This document shows positions 46,201-57,095 of a DNA stretch of 64,000 bases, piece by piece. Origin of the DNA: Duganella sp. CF458 (GTDB lineage Bacteria; Pseudomonadota; Gammaproteobacteria; Burkholderiales; Burkholderiaceae_D); the NCBI RefSeq assembly GCF_900113115.1, contig NZ_FOOF01000002.1, positions 62,001 to 126,000 on the forward strand. The letters are read 5' to 3'. Each line of letters begins with the position of its first letter. Position 1 is the stretch's first letter. Below the pieces are notes generated by a model. That model saw only the letters and a list, made by a program, of their open reading frames with translations. It ran no database searches and had not been told where the DNA came from. The position numbers and the translations under genes were made by a program.

Positions 46201-46898
46201 TCGGCAACATCTACGTGAACCGCAATATCGTTGGTGCCGTGGTGGGCGTGCAGCCGTTCGGCGGCGAAGGCAAGTCCGGCACCGGCCCGAAAGCCGGCGG
46301 CCCGCTGTACCTGAAGCGCCTGCAGCGTGCAGCCGTCACCCTGGACCGCCACGAGCGCCACGGCGTGCCCGCAATCGACTCGCTGGCCGCATGGGCCAAG
46401 GCGCAAGGCAGGACCCGCCTGAGCGCGCATATCGAAAGCTATGCACGCACCACGCCGGTAGGCGGCTTGATCGCCCTGCCAGGTCCGACCGGTGAGCGCA
46501 ATACGCTCGCCTTCGTCCCACGCGGCAATATCGCCTGCTTCGCAACGCATGCCGACGTCCTGCTGAACCAGGTAGCAGCCGCCCTGTCGACCGGCAACCG
46601 CGCCCTGGTAGTTGAAAGCGCCCTGCCTGCCGACCTGCCTGCCGACGTCAAAGCCGCGATCCAGACGGTAGCCGCCGCCGACCTGGCCAAAGCCGACTTC
46701 CAGATCGCGTTGGTGGAATCCAGCCTCAGCGCCAAGCTGCGTCCCGAGCTGGCCGCCCGCGACGGCGCGATTGTCTCGGTGATCGACACGACGGAAGAAA
46801 GTGAAGTCCCACTGTGGCGCCTGGTCGCCGAACGCGCCCTATGCGTCAACACCACCGCCGCCGGCGGCAACGCCAGCCTGATGACCCTCGACGCATAA
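43248..46898 (+). CDS. putA: Bifunctional proline dehydrogenase / L-glutamate gamma-semialdehyde dehydrogenase
   Basis: A 1216-residue PutA. There is no N-terminal RHH DNA-binding domain, so it is not self-regulating. Proline dehydrogenase covers about 170-480 (MVRLVKGAYWDAEIKRAQVE, QCLHGMGETLYDQV), then the aldehyde dehydrogenase (ISPWNFPLAIFTGQAAAALA, AETGGQNAMIVD, and the catalytic Cys in SAGQRCSALRVL). A C-terminal domain of about 200 residues follows, as in trifunctional-length PutA proteins without RHH. It oxidises proline to glutamate with substrate channelling. An in-frame ATG at 43269 is an alternative start; both have GAGAC-type sites. Confidence 0.96.
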   Translation: MHLKETFMHLNTTPFAALQAEILRDPTPLRSAITAAYRVDEQTAVQWLLSQINVGSPHTTQEAQSLAKRLVTAVREKRTRSSGVDALMHQFSLSSEEGVALMCLAEALLRIPDSATADRLIADKISKGDWRKHLGESPSLFVNAATWGLLITGKLVSSSSEEGLGSAITSLIAKGGEPLIRKGVDLAMRMLGNQFVTGQTIDEAIKNGKDNEARGYRYSYDMLGEAALTEADAANYYAAYEKAIHAIGKASNGRGIRNGPGISVKLSALHPRYSRAQRERVMAELLPRLTELVKLAKGYNIGLNIDAEEADRLELSLDLMEAMAFNPELEGFDGIGFVVQAYQKRCPFVIDYLVDLAKRSGRKFMVRLVKGAYWDAEIKRAQVEGLPGYPVYTRKVYTDVSYLACAQRLLAAADVIYPQFATHNAQSLSTIYTWAKRDGITGYEFQCLHGMGETLYDQVVGAENLDKPCRIYAPVGSHETLLAYLVRRLLENGANSSFVNQIVDESIPVDSMISNPIEVARSLEGKPHTGIALPLDMFGAERKNSVGIDFANEDVLREVSLALAQPRSWSAGPLLAVEASAGQPAQTVVNPARKDDVVGSFTEATAEDVNNALSAASQFAMDWQTTEPSQRAACLDRAADLFETHKLELMALAVREAGKSLPNAIAEVREAVDFLRYYAVQVRGSTNTLALGPVTCISPWNFPLAIFTGQAAAALAAGNVVLAKPAEQTPLIAQRAVELLHEAGVPRAALQFLPGRGEVVGAGLCNDARVKGVIFTGSTEVAQLINRTLAKRAAAENVDIPLIAETGGQNAMIVDSSSLPEQVVADAISSAFDSAGQRCSALRVLFLQEDIADKTIKMLKGAMKELRIGSPDRLATDIGPVIDKEAQQNLLSHIEKVRAHAKDSFSLEVPGADAGTFVPPTVLEIRSLSELTKEVFGPVMHVIRYKRSELPKVIEQINASGFGLTLGVHSRIDETIDYIASSAHVGNIYVNRNIVGAVVGVQPFGGEGKSGTGPKAGGPLYLKRLQRAAVTLDRHERHGVPAIDSLAAWAKAQGRTRLSAHIESYARTTPVGGLIALPGPTGERNTLAFVPRGNIACFATHADVLLNQVAAALSTGNRALVVESALPADLPADVKAAIQTVAAADLAKADFQIALVESSLSAKLRPELAARDGAIVSVIDTTEESEVPLWRLVAERALCVNTTAAGGNASLMTLDA

Positions 46899-46911
46899 GT
46901 TGTACGGTCCA

Positions 46912-46955
46912 GCCCGTGTCCCACCATGGGGTCACACCCGTTTCGGGACACGGGC
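46912..46955 (+). repeat. REP-like palindrome, left of RAYT gene
   Basis: 44-base imperfect palindrome: GCCCGTGTCCC at the left end pairs with GGGACACGGGC at the right end; the inner part holds CCATGGGGTCACACCCG. It recurs inverted at 47786-47829. Confidence 0.85.
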
Positions 46956-47011
46956 GCGGCAGTTTGATTCACATCAGCTTGTCCAGATTTGGCTCATGCT
47001 AAGTTGTCAGC

Positions 47012-47785
47012 ATGAGCCGCCCTTCCCGAATCGTCTTCCCCGGTGCCATTTACCACGTGACTTCGCGTGGGAACAGGCGTGCCGCGATCTACCATGATCA
47101 ACGCGACCACCTGATCTGGCTCGATAAACTGGGGGAAACGGTTGAAAAACATGGTTTCCGGGTTCACGCATACTGCATGATGCCGAACCACTTTCATCTC
47201 TTGCTTGAAACGGTTTATGCCAACCTGTCCGAAGGCATGCACATGCTGAACGCAACATACTGCCAGCACTTTAATCAGCGGCACGGTCTTACCGGCCACG
47301 TGATCCAGGGACGCTTCCATGCTGTCAGCGTAGGCAAGGAAAAGCAGCTGCTCGCCGCAGCGCGCTACATCAGCCTGAACCCGGTTAGGGCAAAACTCGT
47401 GAGCGATCCCAAGGATTGGGATTGGAGCAGCCACCGCTACTTTTTGCAGCCCGAATTCGCGCCAACCTGGCTTGAAACAGACTGGTTGTTATCTCAGTTC
47501 GGAAATGGTGACCTGGGAAGAAGGATCGCGGCTTATGAAGATTTTGTCGCCGCCGGCGTCGGGATGCCCAACCCTCTAAACTTTCACTCGGAGCGGACCA
47601 ATCTCGCGCGAGAACAGGTACAGCCGCTCATTAGTTACGCTGCGCTCTACCTTGATCGCGACGAAGCAATCGCACGTGCCCACCAATCGAAGGCCTATAC
47701 TCGCCAGCAAATAGCGGAACACTTCGGCGTGTCCGTCAAGACCGTTTCGCGGGCAATCCAAAGTTTCCCCCCGCGCGACGCCTGA
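47012..47785 (+). mobile_element. REP-associated tyrosine transposase (RAYT, TnpA-REP)
   Basis: A 257-residue Y1-HUH transposase: MSRPSRIVFPGAIYHVTSRG at the start, the HUH motif in MPNHFHLLLET, and the catalytic Tyr in AARYISLNPVRAKLV. The C-terminal HTH (YTRQQIAEHFGVSVKTVSRA) is an addition seen in some RAYTs. The gene is flanked by one REP-like palindrome on each side in inverted orientation; the right one begins at the first base after the stop. Such single-copy RAYTs are held to mobilise REP elements rather than themselves. The insertion lies between putA and a LysR gene. Confidence 0.93.
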
Positions 47786-47829
47786 GCCCGTGTCTCAAAA
47801 CGGGTGTGACCCCATGGTGGGACACGGGC
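47786..47829 (-). repeat. REP-like palindrome, right of RAYT gene (inverted copy)
   Basis: Reverse complement of the left copy with only a few differences: GCCCGTGTCTC at the left end, GGGACACGGGC at the right end, inner GGGTGTGACCCCATGG. It starts directly after the RAYT stop codon and ends 12 bases before the LysR stop. Confidence 0.85.
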
Positions 47830-47841
47830 CCAACTGTAGGC

Positions 47842-48810
47842 TCAGTAGGTATCGTTCTTGGGATTGGTGCCGGGGGCGGTTTTCTGGGCGACGGAGTTCA
47901 TGCTTTCCAGGTGGCTGCGCAGCCATTTGTGGGCTGGGCTGCGGGCGTCGCGTTCGTGCCACAGCATGTCGAGGTGCACGGCGGGGAGCTGGAATGGCAG
48001 CTCTTTGTAGATCAGCGCGTCTGTCATGCCGGTGGAGGCGATCAGGTGCTTCGGCAGCACCGTGATCAAATCGCTATTGGCGACCACGCGGCCGGCGGTG
48101 AAGAACTGGTTCACCGTCAGCAAGATGCGGCGTTCGCGCTGGATCTGCGCCAGCGCTTCGTCCACCAGGCCATGCGCGCGACCGGAGAAGCTGACCAGCA
48201 GGTGGTTGGCCCCGCAGTAGTTGTCCAGGGTCAGGTCTTGCTTGGCCAGCGGGTGCCCGCGCCGCATCACGGCCACGTAAATCCCCGAGTACAAGCGTTC
48301 ATGGCGAATCGGCGAACTTGGCTCGCTCATCAGCTGGGCGGCGACGCCGGGGAAGAAGCCGACCGCCAGGTCGATATCGCCACGCAGCAGCATCGGGCGC
48401 GGTTCGCGTGTTGTCAAAGGAACCATGCGGATGTTGACGCCCGGCGCTTCGCGTTCGATCGAACGCATCAGGGCAGGCAGCCAGAACGCCGCCGTGGCGT
48501 CGGCCATCGCCATGCGGAAGGTGGCATGGGTCTTGGAGACGTCGAAAGTCCCGGGCGTGACGGCGGCTTCCAGGGAAGCCAAGGCGGCCCGCACCTGTGG
48601 CCATAGCGCTTCCGCCCGCGGAGTCGGCTTGACACCGTAGGCTGTGCGGATCAACAAGTCGTCGCCCAGGCTTTCGCGCAGGCGCTTGATGGCGTTCGAC
48701 ACCGCCGGCTGCGTCATGGCCAGGTGGCCGGCGGCGCGCGTCAGGTTCTGCTCAGTCATTACCGCGTCGAACACGCGCAGCAGATTCAGGTCGAGGGTCA
48801 GAAAGCTCAT
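47842..48810 (-). CDS. LysR family transcriptional regulator
   Basis: A 322-residue LysR protein: winged HTH at 6-65 (LLRVFDAVMTEQNLTRAAGH, QPAVSNAIKRLRESL) and a NodD/SyrM-type effector-binding domain (FRMAMADATAAFWLPALM, MDLAVGFFPG-like DIDLAVGFFPG). Targets are unknown; the neighbour on the divergent side is a small membrane protein gene. The C-terminus (HLESMNSVAQKTAPGTN) is slightly longer than usual. The gene was probably separated from putA by the RAYT insertion. Confidence 0.9.
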   Translation of the reverse strand: MSFLTLDLNLLRVFDAVMTEQNLTRAAGHLAMTQPAVSNAIKRLRESLGDDLLIRTAYGVKPTPRAEALWPQVRAALASLEAAVTPGTFDVSKTHATFRMAMADATAAFWLPALMRSIEREAPGVNIRMVPLTTREPRPMLLRGDIDLAVGFFPGVAAQLMSEPSSPIRHERLYSGIYVAVMRRGHPLAKQDLTLDNYCGANHLLVSFSGRAHGLVDEALAQIQRERRILLTVNQFFTAGRVVANSDLITVLPKHLIASTGMTDALIYKELPFQLPAVHLDMLWHERDARSPAHKWLRSHLESMNSVAQKTAPGTNPKNDTY

Positions 48811-48851
48811 CGGTCATTCACACCAATAATAATTGTTATGGAGAAACGGAA

Positions 48852-48881
48852 TTGGCGTTATATGTTGCGGCGCACTATAGT
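48852..48881 (+). promoter_or_regulatory. Possible promoter of the small membrane protein gene
   Basis: TTGGCG (48852-48857) and TATAGT (48876-48881) are separated by 18 bases and lie 31 bases before the ATG at 48913. The match is fair and there is no direct proof. Confidence 0.4.
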
Positions 48882-48912
48882 ACCGTTAGATTCTAAGGGT
48901 ATAGAAACCGCC

Positions 48913-49176
48913 ATGTCTACTTACATTAACATCATCGAATTCGCACAGTACCTGCCGCTGGTGATCCTGGCGCTGGCGCTGGCTGTCGTGTTCAAGCCGC
49001 TGCTGCGGGGTATCGCCCGCGCAGCCGTGCTTGTCGTTAAGCCAAAGTTGAGCAAAGAGGAACGCCTGCAGCGTCGCCTGATGCGCGACACCATGATGTT
49101 CAAGCGTATGCTGAATTCGATGGAAGGCTCGCCTAGCCACGTCGCAGAACTGCGAGCGTTGGCCTGCCGCGCGTAA
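48913..49176 (+). CDS. Small single-helix membrane protein
   Basis: An 87-residue protein: one membrane helix (YLPLVILALALAVVFKPLL, about 13-31) followed by a second hydrophobic stretch (GIARAAVLVVKP) and a basic cytoplasmic tail (KLSKEERLQRRLMRDTMMFK) ending in Ala/Arg/Cys. The ATG at 48913 was preferred over a much longer open frame that would overlap the LysR gene and its promoter region. I recognise no family. It stands alone, divergent from the LysR gene. Confidence 0.65.
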   Translation: MSTYINIIEFAQYLPLVILALALAVVFKPLLRGIARAAVLVVKPKLSKEERLQRRLMRDTMMFKRMLNSMEGSPSHVAELRALACRA

Positions 49177-49195
49177 GCCTTCCGCAGCGCAGCAA

Positions 49196-49819
49196 TCAGT
49201 TCGTTTCTGGAGCCGGGGCTGGTTTTTCCACGCCCGACAGCAGTTTCGGTTTCAGCGACATGTCAACCGGCTTGTTGCCGATCCAGATGCGCATGATGGC
49301 GTTGAAGAACGCCTGATCCGGTAACGATTCTCCGACCTTCTTACCGTTCAGGAAAGCCTGGGAACCGGCGCCCGGGGTCCAGTCGACGAGCAACTCGTCG
49401 CCCTTCTTCAGTCCAGGGAACTGGGCAAAAATCTCCCCGAAGGCCTTGGTTTGCGGCAGCAGCTTGGTACGTTCTTCCGGGCTGACGTTGTCGTTCAGTC
49501 CCTTCATGAAGGCCATGCCGAAGTCGTCCGAGCTCAGGTCACGCATCGCGACGATGCGGATCCGGCGCGCACCGGCCACGGCCAGCACGTCCTGCACAGT
49601 GGACTTCTTTTCTTGCAGGTAGAAGCCCACGGCATAGACCTTGAACACCAGCTTGCTGCGCACGCCGGCGCCGTTCAGCTTGAGGTCATGGCCGGCGACA
49701 GAAACCGTTTCCGGGAATTTGACGCCTGCCACATCAGCGGCAAAGGCGGGCAGGCTGCTGGCGGCCAGGAAAACGGCGGCGGCAGCACTTTGTAAAAGTT
49801 TACGGCGAGTAATACTCAT
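49196..49819 (-). CDS. Chalcone isomerase-like domain protein, exported
   Basis: A 207-residue protein with signal peptide TRRKLLQSAAAAVFLAASS (Tat-like Arg pair), then the chalcone isomerase-like fold seen in bacterial periplasmic proteins: AGVKFPETVSVAGHDLKLNG, FKVYAVGFYLQEKK, and FFNAIMRIWIGNKPVDMSLK at the end. The bacterial family lacks a proven flavonoid activity and may bind lipids or fatty acids. The start at 49819 gives the signal peptide directly; an ATG nine codons upstream adds a polar tail. GGAGACAAA lies upstream. Confidence 0.83.
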   Translation of the reverse strand: MSITRRKLLQSAAAAVFLAASSLPAFAADVAGVKFPETVSVAGHDLKLNGAGVRSKLVFKVYAVGFYLQEKKSTVQDVLAVAGARRIRIVAMRDLSSDDFGMAFMKGLNDNVSPEERTKLLPQTKAFGEIFAQFPGLKKGDELLVDWTPGAGSQAFLNGKKVGESLPDQAFFNAIMRIWIGNKPVDMSLKPKLLSGVEKPAPAPETN

Positions 49820-49877
49820 TTTGTCTCCGTTTGTATCAGATAGCAATATAACGCAGAGCTACCCTTTTTGGGAGGCA

Positions 49878-50132
49878 TCAGGTCTTATCTGCCTGCAATT
49901 TCCCGAATTTTGCCAACAGTTGCTCCTTGCTTTCCCGCCAATCTGGATTAAAAGGAATGCAAGAGACCGGGCAGACCTGCTGGCACTGCGGTTCATCAAA
50001 GTGCCCGACGCATTCGGTGCACTTGTTGGGATCAATTTCGTAGATCTCCGGACCCATATAGATCGCGTCGTTCGGGCACTCCGGCTCGCATACGTCGCAA
50101 TTGATGCAGTCGTCGGTAATCATTAAAGCCAT
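49878..50132 (-). CDS. 2[4Fe-4S] ferredoxin (YfhL type)
   Basis: An 84-residue ferredoxin with two cluster motifs: C-x2-C-x2-C-x3-C at 9-19 (CINCDVCEPECP) and the split second motif CTECVGHFDEPQCQQVCP, with the insertion typical of the YfhL/Alvin group. Cytoplasmic electron carrier; partners unknown. It is immediately downstream of coaD (12 bases) as in many betaproteobacteria, so the two are probably cotranscribed. Confidence 0.95.
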   Translation of the reverse strand: MALMITDDCINCDVCEPECPNDAIYMGPEIYEIDPNKCTECVGHFDEPQCQQVCPVSCIPFNPDWRESKEQLLAKFGKLQADKT

Positions 50133-50144
50133 GGCATTACTCTC

Positions 50145-50672
<528 letters not shown>

Positions 50673-51257
50673 TTATGCCTCATTTTCAGGCAAGGCCTGA
50701 AGCAGGTGGTAATACACCATGCCCGCCTTATCGGCGCGAACCACTTCCCAGCCGTCGAAGGCCAGCGGAACTTCGGCCTCGGCATAAACCAGGCCGCCAT
50801 CCTTGAGCAGATCGCGGCAAAGCGGCAGCGCGCGCTCCAGCAAGCCTTGCTGGTAAGGCGGATCGAGGAAGATCAGGTCGAATTTGGCGCCGCGGCCGGC
50901 CAGCGATTGCGCCATCGCCAGTGCGTCGCCGCGCTGGATGGCGATATTGGTAGCCTTCAGCTTTTCGCGGTTGGACTCAAGCTGGCGGACGACGGCGCTG
51001 TTGGCGTCCACCATCGTGACCTTGGCCGCGCCGCGGCTGGCTGCCTCGAAACCGAGGGCGCCGCTGCCGGCGAACAGGTCCAGCACCTGGGTGTCGCTCC
51101 AGGCGGCATCGTGCAGGTGGTTGATCCAGTTGAAGACGGTTTCGCGCACCCGGTCAGGCGTTGGGCGCAGGCCCAGTGCTTCCAGCACGGGCAATGGGGT
51201 GCGCTTCCAGTCGCCGCCGATGATGCGGACCTGGTTGGGAACTTTCTTTTTTTGCAT
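50673..51257 (-). CDS. rsmD: 16S rRNA (guanine966-N2)-methyltransferase RsmD
   Basis: A 194-residue methyltransferase: RIIGGDWKRTPLPV, RPTPDRVRETVFNWI, SAM motif VLDLFAGSGALGFEAASRGA and the catalytic FLDPPYQQGL (DPPY). It modifies G966 in 16S rRNA. The ATG at 51257 gives the usual N-terminus; ATGs at 51266 and 51290 are possible, and no ribosome-binding site decides between them. Confidence 0.95.
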   Translation of the reverse strand: MQKKKVPNQVRIIGGDWKRTPLPVLEALGLRPTPDRVRETVFNWINHLHDAAWSDTQVLDLFAGSGALGFEAASRGAAKVTMVDANSAVVRQLESNREKLKATNIAIQRGDALAMAQSLAGRGAKFDLIFLDPPYQQGLLERALPLCRDLLKDGGLVYAEAEVPLAFDGWEVVRADKAGMVYYHLLQALPENEA

Positions 51258-51293
51258 GGCCGGCATTATCTCATGCCGCCCATGCGCCAAGGT

Positions 51294-52160
51294 CTAATGC
51301 ACTTGCGCCGCAAGGGTATTCAAGTCCTTGATCCAGCCTTCCATGCGCTTTTGCGCGTGGGCCTTCTGCTCCGGCGTGGAGATGCGCACCACGGTGTGGA
51401 CAAGTTCCAGCGTCCCCTGGGTATAGCTATCGAAGAACGCTTTGCGCTCCGGGAAGCCGAAGCGGTCAAAACCCGAACGGATCAACTCCTCTATCCATTG
51501 CGTGGCGACCTGCTTGCTCGGTTGCTCCTTCATGATCTTGCGCGCCAGGTTCATGATCTTGAGCTGGCGGCGCATGCGTTCATCGAGCCACAGCGCGTTA
51601 TTCAGCGGCCTCGCATCGGAGGCCTTGCGGATAATGGCTTCCTGCTCGTCGCTGAAGTCGCCGAACCACAGTTCGAACTGCTCCATCGACTTTTTGTAGC
51701 GGAACTTGTTCTGATCCTGCGCGTCGCCCTTCATGTTCTCCTTGCGGAATTTGGCATTGTTCTTGGCGAACTTCTTCTCCATGCCCTCCAATTGATCCGG
51801 CTTGAGCGATAGCGCCAGTTCCGCAATCTCGGGGGCGGAACGCAGCAGCAGCGCCTCGGTGCGGTCGCGGATATCCACATAATCGGCCATCAGGTCGGCT
51901 TGCGTTGGATTGCCGCGCAGCTGGTGCTGGGCCTTTTGCAGGAACTGCACATAGTCCTGGAGCTGGGTCTTGCGGTGCCAGCGGAAGAACTCCCCGATAT
52001 CCTGCTTGACCTCCGATTTTTGCTCGCTATCGAAATCGACATAGGCGTCCAGCCACCAATACAGCAGCGTGTCGCCGTTGTTATACGCCAGGCGCAGGGA
52101 GCTGCACGCTGCGAGCAGAATGGCAAAAGCCAGCACGATGCACGTGTTAAACTTTTTCAT
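51294..52160 (-). CDS. DUF6279-type lipoprotein
   Basis: A 288-residue protein with lipoprotein signal [20 protein letters not shown] (lipobox LAAC, Cys19) followed by [20 protein letters not shown], a sequence typical of this family. The remainder is largely helical and charged ([23 protein letters not shown], [18 protein letters not shown]). The function is unknown; the family is common in Gammaproteobacteria and Betaproteobacteria. It is divergent from glmU by 30 bases. Confidence 0.82.
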   Translation of the reverse strand: MKKFNTCIVLAFAILLAACSSLRLAYNNGDTLLYWWLDAYVDFDSEQKSEVKQDIGEFFRWHRKTQLQDYVQFLQKAQHQLRGNPTQADLMADYVDIRDRTEALLLRSAPEIAELALSLKPDQLEGMEKKFAKNNAKFRKENMKGDAQDQNKFRYKKSMEQFELWFGDFSDEQEAIIRKASDARPLNNALWLDERMRRQLKIMNLARKIMKEQPSKQVATQWIEELIRSGFDRFGFPERKAFFDSYTQGTLELVHTVVRISTPEQKAHAQKRMEGWIKDLNTLAAQVH

Positions 52161-52190
52161 CTTTTAACTCACACAAGAAAACTACGGTCT

Positions 52191-53570
52191 ATGAACGTCG
52201 TCATTCTCGCCGCCGGCATGGGTAAGCGCATGCAGTCGGCGCTGCCAAAAGTTTTGCATCCCGTAGCCGGCAAGTCCTTGTTGTCTCACGTTATTGACAC
52301 TGCGCGCAGCCTGTCTCCGGCTAAATTGTGCGTCATTTACGGTCACGGCGGCGCAGCGGTGCTGGCTTCGCTCGACAAGCACAAGGCCGTTCCCGGTACC
52401 GACATCTCGGCTGCGCTGCAGGAACCGCAGCTGGGCACCGGTCACGCTGTCCAGCAAGGCCTTGAGCACCTCGATGATGACCAGCCGACCCTGGTGCTGT
52501 ACGGCGACGTGCCGCTGACTTCCGCCGCTTCGCTGAAGCGCCTGGCCGACGCCGCGGGCCATGACAAGCTGGGCATCCTGACCGTGGTGCAGGACAACCC
52601 GTTTGGCCTGGGCCGCATCGTGCGCGTGGGCGGTGCCATCCAGCGCATCGTTGAAGAGAAGGATGCCACAGAAGCCGAGCGCATGATCAAGGAAATCAAT
52701 TCCGGCATCATGGTGATCCCGACCGCCAAGCTGAAACAGTGGCTGGGCAAGTTGAAGAACGAGAACGCCCAAGGCGAGTACTACCTGACCGATATCGTCG
52801 CCATGGCGGTGGAAGAAGGCGTGCAAGTGGTCTCGGCCCACCCCGCCGCACCGTGGGAAGTGCTGGGCGTGAACAGCAAGGCGCAACTGGCCGAACTGGA
52901 ACGCATCTACCAGCGCAATGTTGCCAACTGCCTGCTGGACAAAGGCGTGACCCTGGCCGATCCGGCGCGCATCGATGTGCGAGGCGAGCTGATTTGCGGC
53001 CGCGACGTGACCATCGACGTGGGCTGCGTCTTCGAAGGCAAGGTGGAAATCGGCGAAGGCGCGACCATCGGCCCGAACTGCGTGCTGATTAACGCGCGCA
53101 TCGGCGCAGGCGCCAACATCAAGGCCTTCACCCATATCGAAGAGGCGGTGGTGGGCGACAAGGGGCAGATCGGCCCATACGCCCGCCTGCGTCCAGGCAC
53201 CGAGTTGGGTGAAGACGTCCACGTTGGCAACTTCGTCGAGATCAAGAATAGCCAGGTTGCCGCGCATTCGAAGGCCAACCACCTGGCCTACGTTGGCGAT
53301 GCAACCGTCGGTTCGCGCGTGAACATCGGCGCCGGTACCATTACCTGCAACTACGATGGCGCGAACAAGTTCCGCACCGTGATCGAAGACGACGCCTTTA
53401 TCGGTAGCGACAGCCAGCTTGTGGCCCCGGTGACCGTCGGCGCAGGTGCGACTATCGGCGCCGGCACGACGCTGACCAAGGATGCGCCAGCCGGCAAGCT
53501 GACCATCTCGCGCCCCAAACAGTTGACGGTTGAGGGCTGGAAGCGCCCGGTCAAGGTAAAGAAAGCCTAA
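52191..53570 (+). CDS. glmU: Bifunctional UDP-GlcNAc pyrophosphorylase / GlcN-1-P acetyltransferase
   Basis: A 459-residue GlmU. The uridyltransferase half begins [20 protein letters not shown] and includes [10 protein letters not shown] and YGDVPLTS; the left-handed beta-helix half carries [20 protein letters not shown] and [20 protein letters not shown]. It makes UDP-GlcNAc for peptidoglycan and LPS. The start at 52191 matches the family; the frame is open upstream without coding features. The gene for the step before, glmS, lies 1.5 kb downstream. It overlaps the convergent acpH-like gene by 4 bases. Confidence 0.97.
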   Translation: MNVVILAAGMGKRMQSALPKVLHPVAGKSLLSHVIDTARSLSPAKLCVIYGHGGAAVLASLDKHKAVPGTDISAALQEPQLGTGHAVQQGLEHLDDDQPTLVLYGDVPLTSAASLKRLADAAGHDKLGILTVVQDNPFGLGRIVRVGGAIQRIVEEKDATEAERMIKEINSGIMVIPTAKLKQWLGKLKNENAQGEYYLTDIVAMAVEEGVQVVSAHPAAPWEVLGVNSKAQLAELERIYQRNVANCLLDKGVTLADPARIDVRGELICGRDVTIDVGCVFEGKVEIGEGATIGPNCVLINARIGAGANIKAFTHIEEAVVGDKGQIGPYARLRPGTELGEDVHVGNFVEIKNSQVAAHSKANHLAYVGDATVGSRVNIGAGTITCNYDGANKFRTVIEDDAFIGSDSQLVAPVTVGAGATIGAGTTLTKDAPAGKLTISRPKQLTVEGWKRPVKVKKA

Positions 53571-54163
53571 GCAACCGAGAACTGGCGGCGGCGTTGGTAA
53601 GTGAATTTCACCAACTCGGGGAAGAAGCGATCGAATCCATCCGCGATCGCTTCATAGTGCTGCTGCACTTCCCCAATGCCCTCGCGCAGCAGGTGGCCAT
53701 TCCGGCTTAACCTGTCCGACATGCGGGTCAGCGCCAGCTCGACCCCGCTGAACTCCCCATACGCACCCAACCAGTCTTGCTTGATCAGCTTGGGCAGGAT
53801 CTCGCGCAGCCGCTCCGGCAATTGCCCCTCGTGCGCCGCCAGGGCGCCGTAAAAGCGCTCGATCAACTCCTTGCGCGGCTCCTCGCAATATTCATCCCAG
53901 CGTTGGCTCAGGATATGGTCGTAAAACACGTCCAGCACGATGCCGGCATAACGCCGCCGGCCCTCGGTAAATAAACTCTTGGCTTCGGTCACCACCGGAT
54001 GGCTATCCGTGAACGTGTCGATGAAGCGGTGCAGCGCGATCTCGTTCGCAATCTCCGGCGCGTAGTGGTCTCCACCGTTCGTCTTGACGAAATCGCCCAG
54101 CATGGCGCCGACCATCGCGGCGTCGCTATGGCGCGCCAGGTAGATATGTGCAAGGTAGTTCAT
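53567..54163 (-). CDS. acpH: ACP phosphodiesterase (AcpH, DUF479) family protein
   Basis: A 198-residue HD-like helical protein beginning [20 protein letters not shown] and containing [28 protein letters not shown] and [14 protein letters not shown], the conserved metal-ligand segments of AcpH. These enzymes remove the 4'-phosphopantetheine arm from acyl carrier protein. It converges on glmU and is followed upstream by a DnaA-box-rich gap. Confidence 0.88.
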   Translation of the reverse strand: MNYLAHIYLARHSDAAMVGAMLGDFVKTNGGDHYAPEIANEIALHRFIDTFTDSHPVVTEAKSLFTEGRRRYAGIVLDVFYDHILSQRWDEYCEEPRKELIERFYGALAAHEGQLPERLREILPKLIKQDWLGAYGEFSGVELALTRMSDRLSRNGHLLREGIGEVQQHYEAIADGFDRFFPELVKFTYQRRRQFSVA

Positions 54164-54491
54164 ACCCCATTCTAGCGCTGTGGATAAAGATGTGTAAAAG
54201 CTGGTGCAATTCCGCTTGAAAACGCCGTGATAGGCATTGGATAAGGGCTAGCCGGTATGCTGGAATTATCCACATTGCGTGTTGTTGCGCACTTGCTGTG
54301 GAAAAGCCTGGGGACTACACGTCAATAACCCTGGATAACTTAAAACTGTGGATAAAGATGTGGGAAACCCTGCGGAAAATGCGGGGATAGGCTGTGTGGA
54401 TCGCTGGATAACTGCGTTCGGCTGGTTCGCCGGTGTAGGAAAGTATGTGCATAAGCCTGTGCTTAGCCCGGTATAAGCCGGTATAACCTGC
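54164..54491. other. Intergenic region rich in DnaA-box-like sites
   Basis: No gene in 328 bases. Perfect TGTGGATAA/TTATCCACA at 54179-54187, 54266-54274 and 54347-54355, and near matches such as CTGGATAAC and TGTGGATCG. A 17-base direct repeat CTGTGGATAAAGATGTG begins at 54178 and again at 54346. The end (54465-54500) has GGTATAAGCCGGTATAACC repeats. Confidence 0.6.
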
Positions 54492-54950
54492 TCATACCGG
54501 AATGCTGGTTTCAAACTTGCTACGAAAAGTGGAAAAGTACGCTTTCACATTGCGTACATTGGCTTGGCCGGCGAACAAGCGGTGGGCCAGGGCGTGATAG
54601 GCCGGCATATCCGCCACCTGCACAATCAGCACGAAATCCGGCCCGGGCGAGACCCGGTAGCATTGCAGCACCGCCGGTTCCGGTGCCACCAGGGCCTCGA
54701 ACTCCGCCATGCGTTCCGCGGCTTGGATATCCAAGGAGATTTCCACAACCGCCGTCAGGTGCGCGCCGACTTTGTCCGGCGCCACCAGGACAACTTCGCG
54801 CGCGATCACGCCGGCATCGCGCAAATGCTTGACCCTGCGTAAGCACGTAGGCGCCGAAACGTGTACGGCAGCAGCCAGTTCGGCATTCGTTTGGGACGCA
54901 TCCTTCTGCAGGGCATTCAGGATACGACGGTCGATTTCATCAAAGTTCAT
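54492..54950 (-). CDS. Lrp/AsnC family regulator
   Basis: A 152-residue Lrp-type regulator: HTH at the N-terminus (DRRILNALQKDASQTNAELA, SAPTCLRRVKHLRD) and the RAM domain (VLQCYRVSPGPDFVLIVQV). Starting at 54950 gives the conserved MNFDEID N-terminus; the longer frame runs into the promoter region. Located between the DnaA-box gap and glmS, divergent from glmS by 129 bases. Its target is not clear; glmS itself is not a usual Lrp target. Confidence 0.9.
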   Translation of the reverse strand: MNFDEIDRRILNALQKDASQTNAELAAAVHVSAPTCLRRVKHLRDAGVIAREVVLVAPDKVGAHLTAVVEISLDIQAAERMAEFEALVAPEPAVLQCYRVSPGPDFVLIVQVADMPAYHALAHRLFAGQANVRNVKAYFSTFRSKFETSIPV

Positions 54951-55079
54951 AATTTGAAAGAATATTTCACTCGGTATGCGACGTGAAATATTCTTGCACA
55001 GTAGATGGAAATGAGAAAGCAAATTTCTTCACGCCTGCTCTAGCATGCAATCATTAACTTTTAACGAACGAGGTCGCAT

Positions 55080-56909
<1,830 letters not shown>

Positions 56910-57095
56910 GCTGGAGCGTAGGCGCCTGACCAGTTGTAGAGAAATAATAAAATCTGAAAAAATAATAAAGACTGACAATTGGCATTAGGTGGGGACGGGA
57001 CACTGCTTTGATGTGGTGTCCTCGTCTCGCAACGGCCTTCGTAAGATTCGGTCGAGCGGACCGAAAATGGCTTCAGCGCACCTACACGATAACCA

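Noticed and set aside
48724-48912. Upstream extension of the small membrane protein gene
   Set aside because: It would overlap the LysR coding region and cross the likely promoter; the ATG at 48913 begins a sensible membrane protein.
56910-57095. Possible Tn7 end sequence after glmS
   Set aside because: No terminal inverted repeat or TnsB-type repeats were found; only a short AT-rich direct repeat (AATAATAAA).
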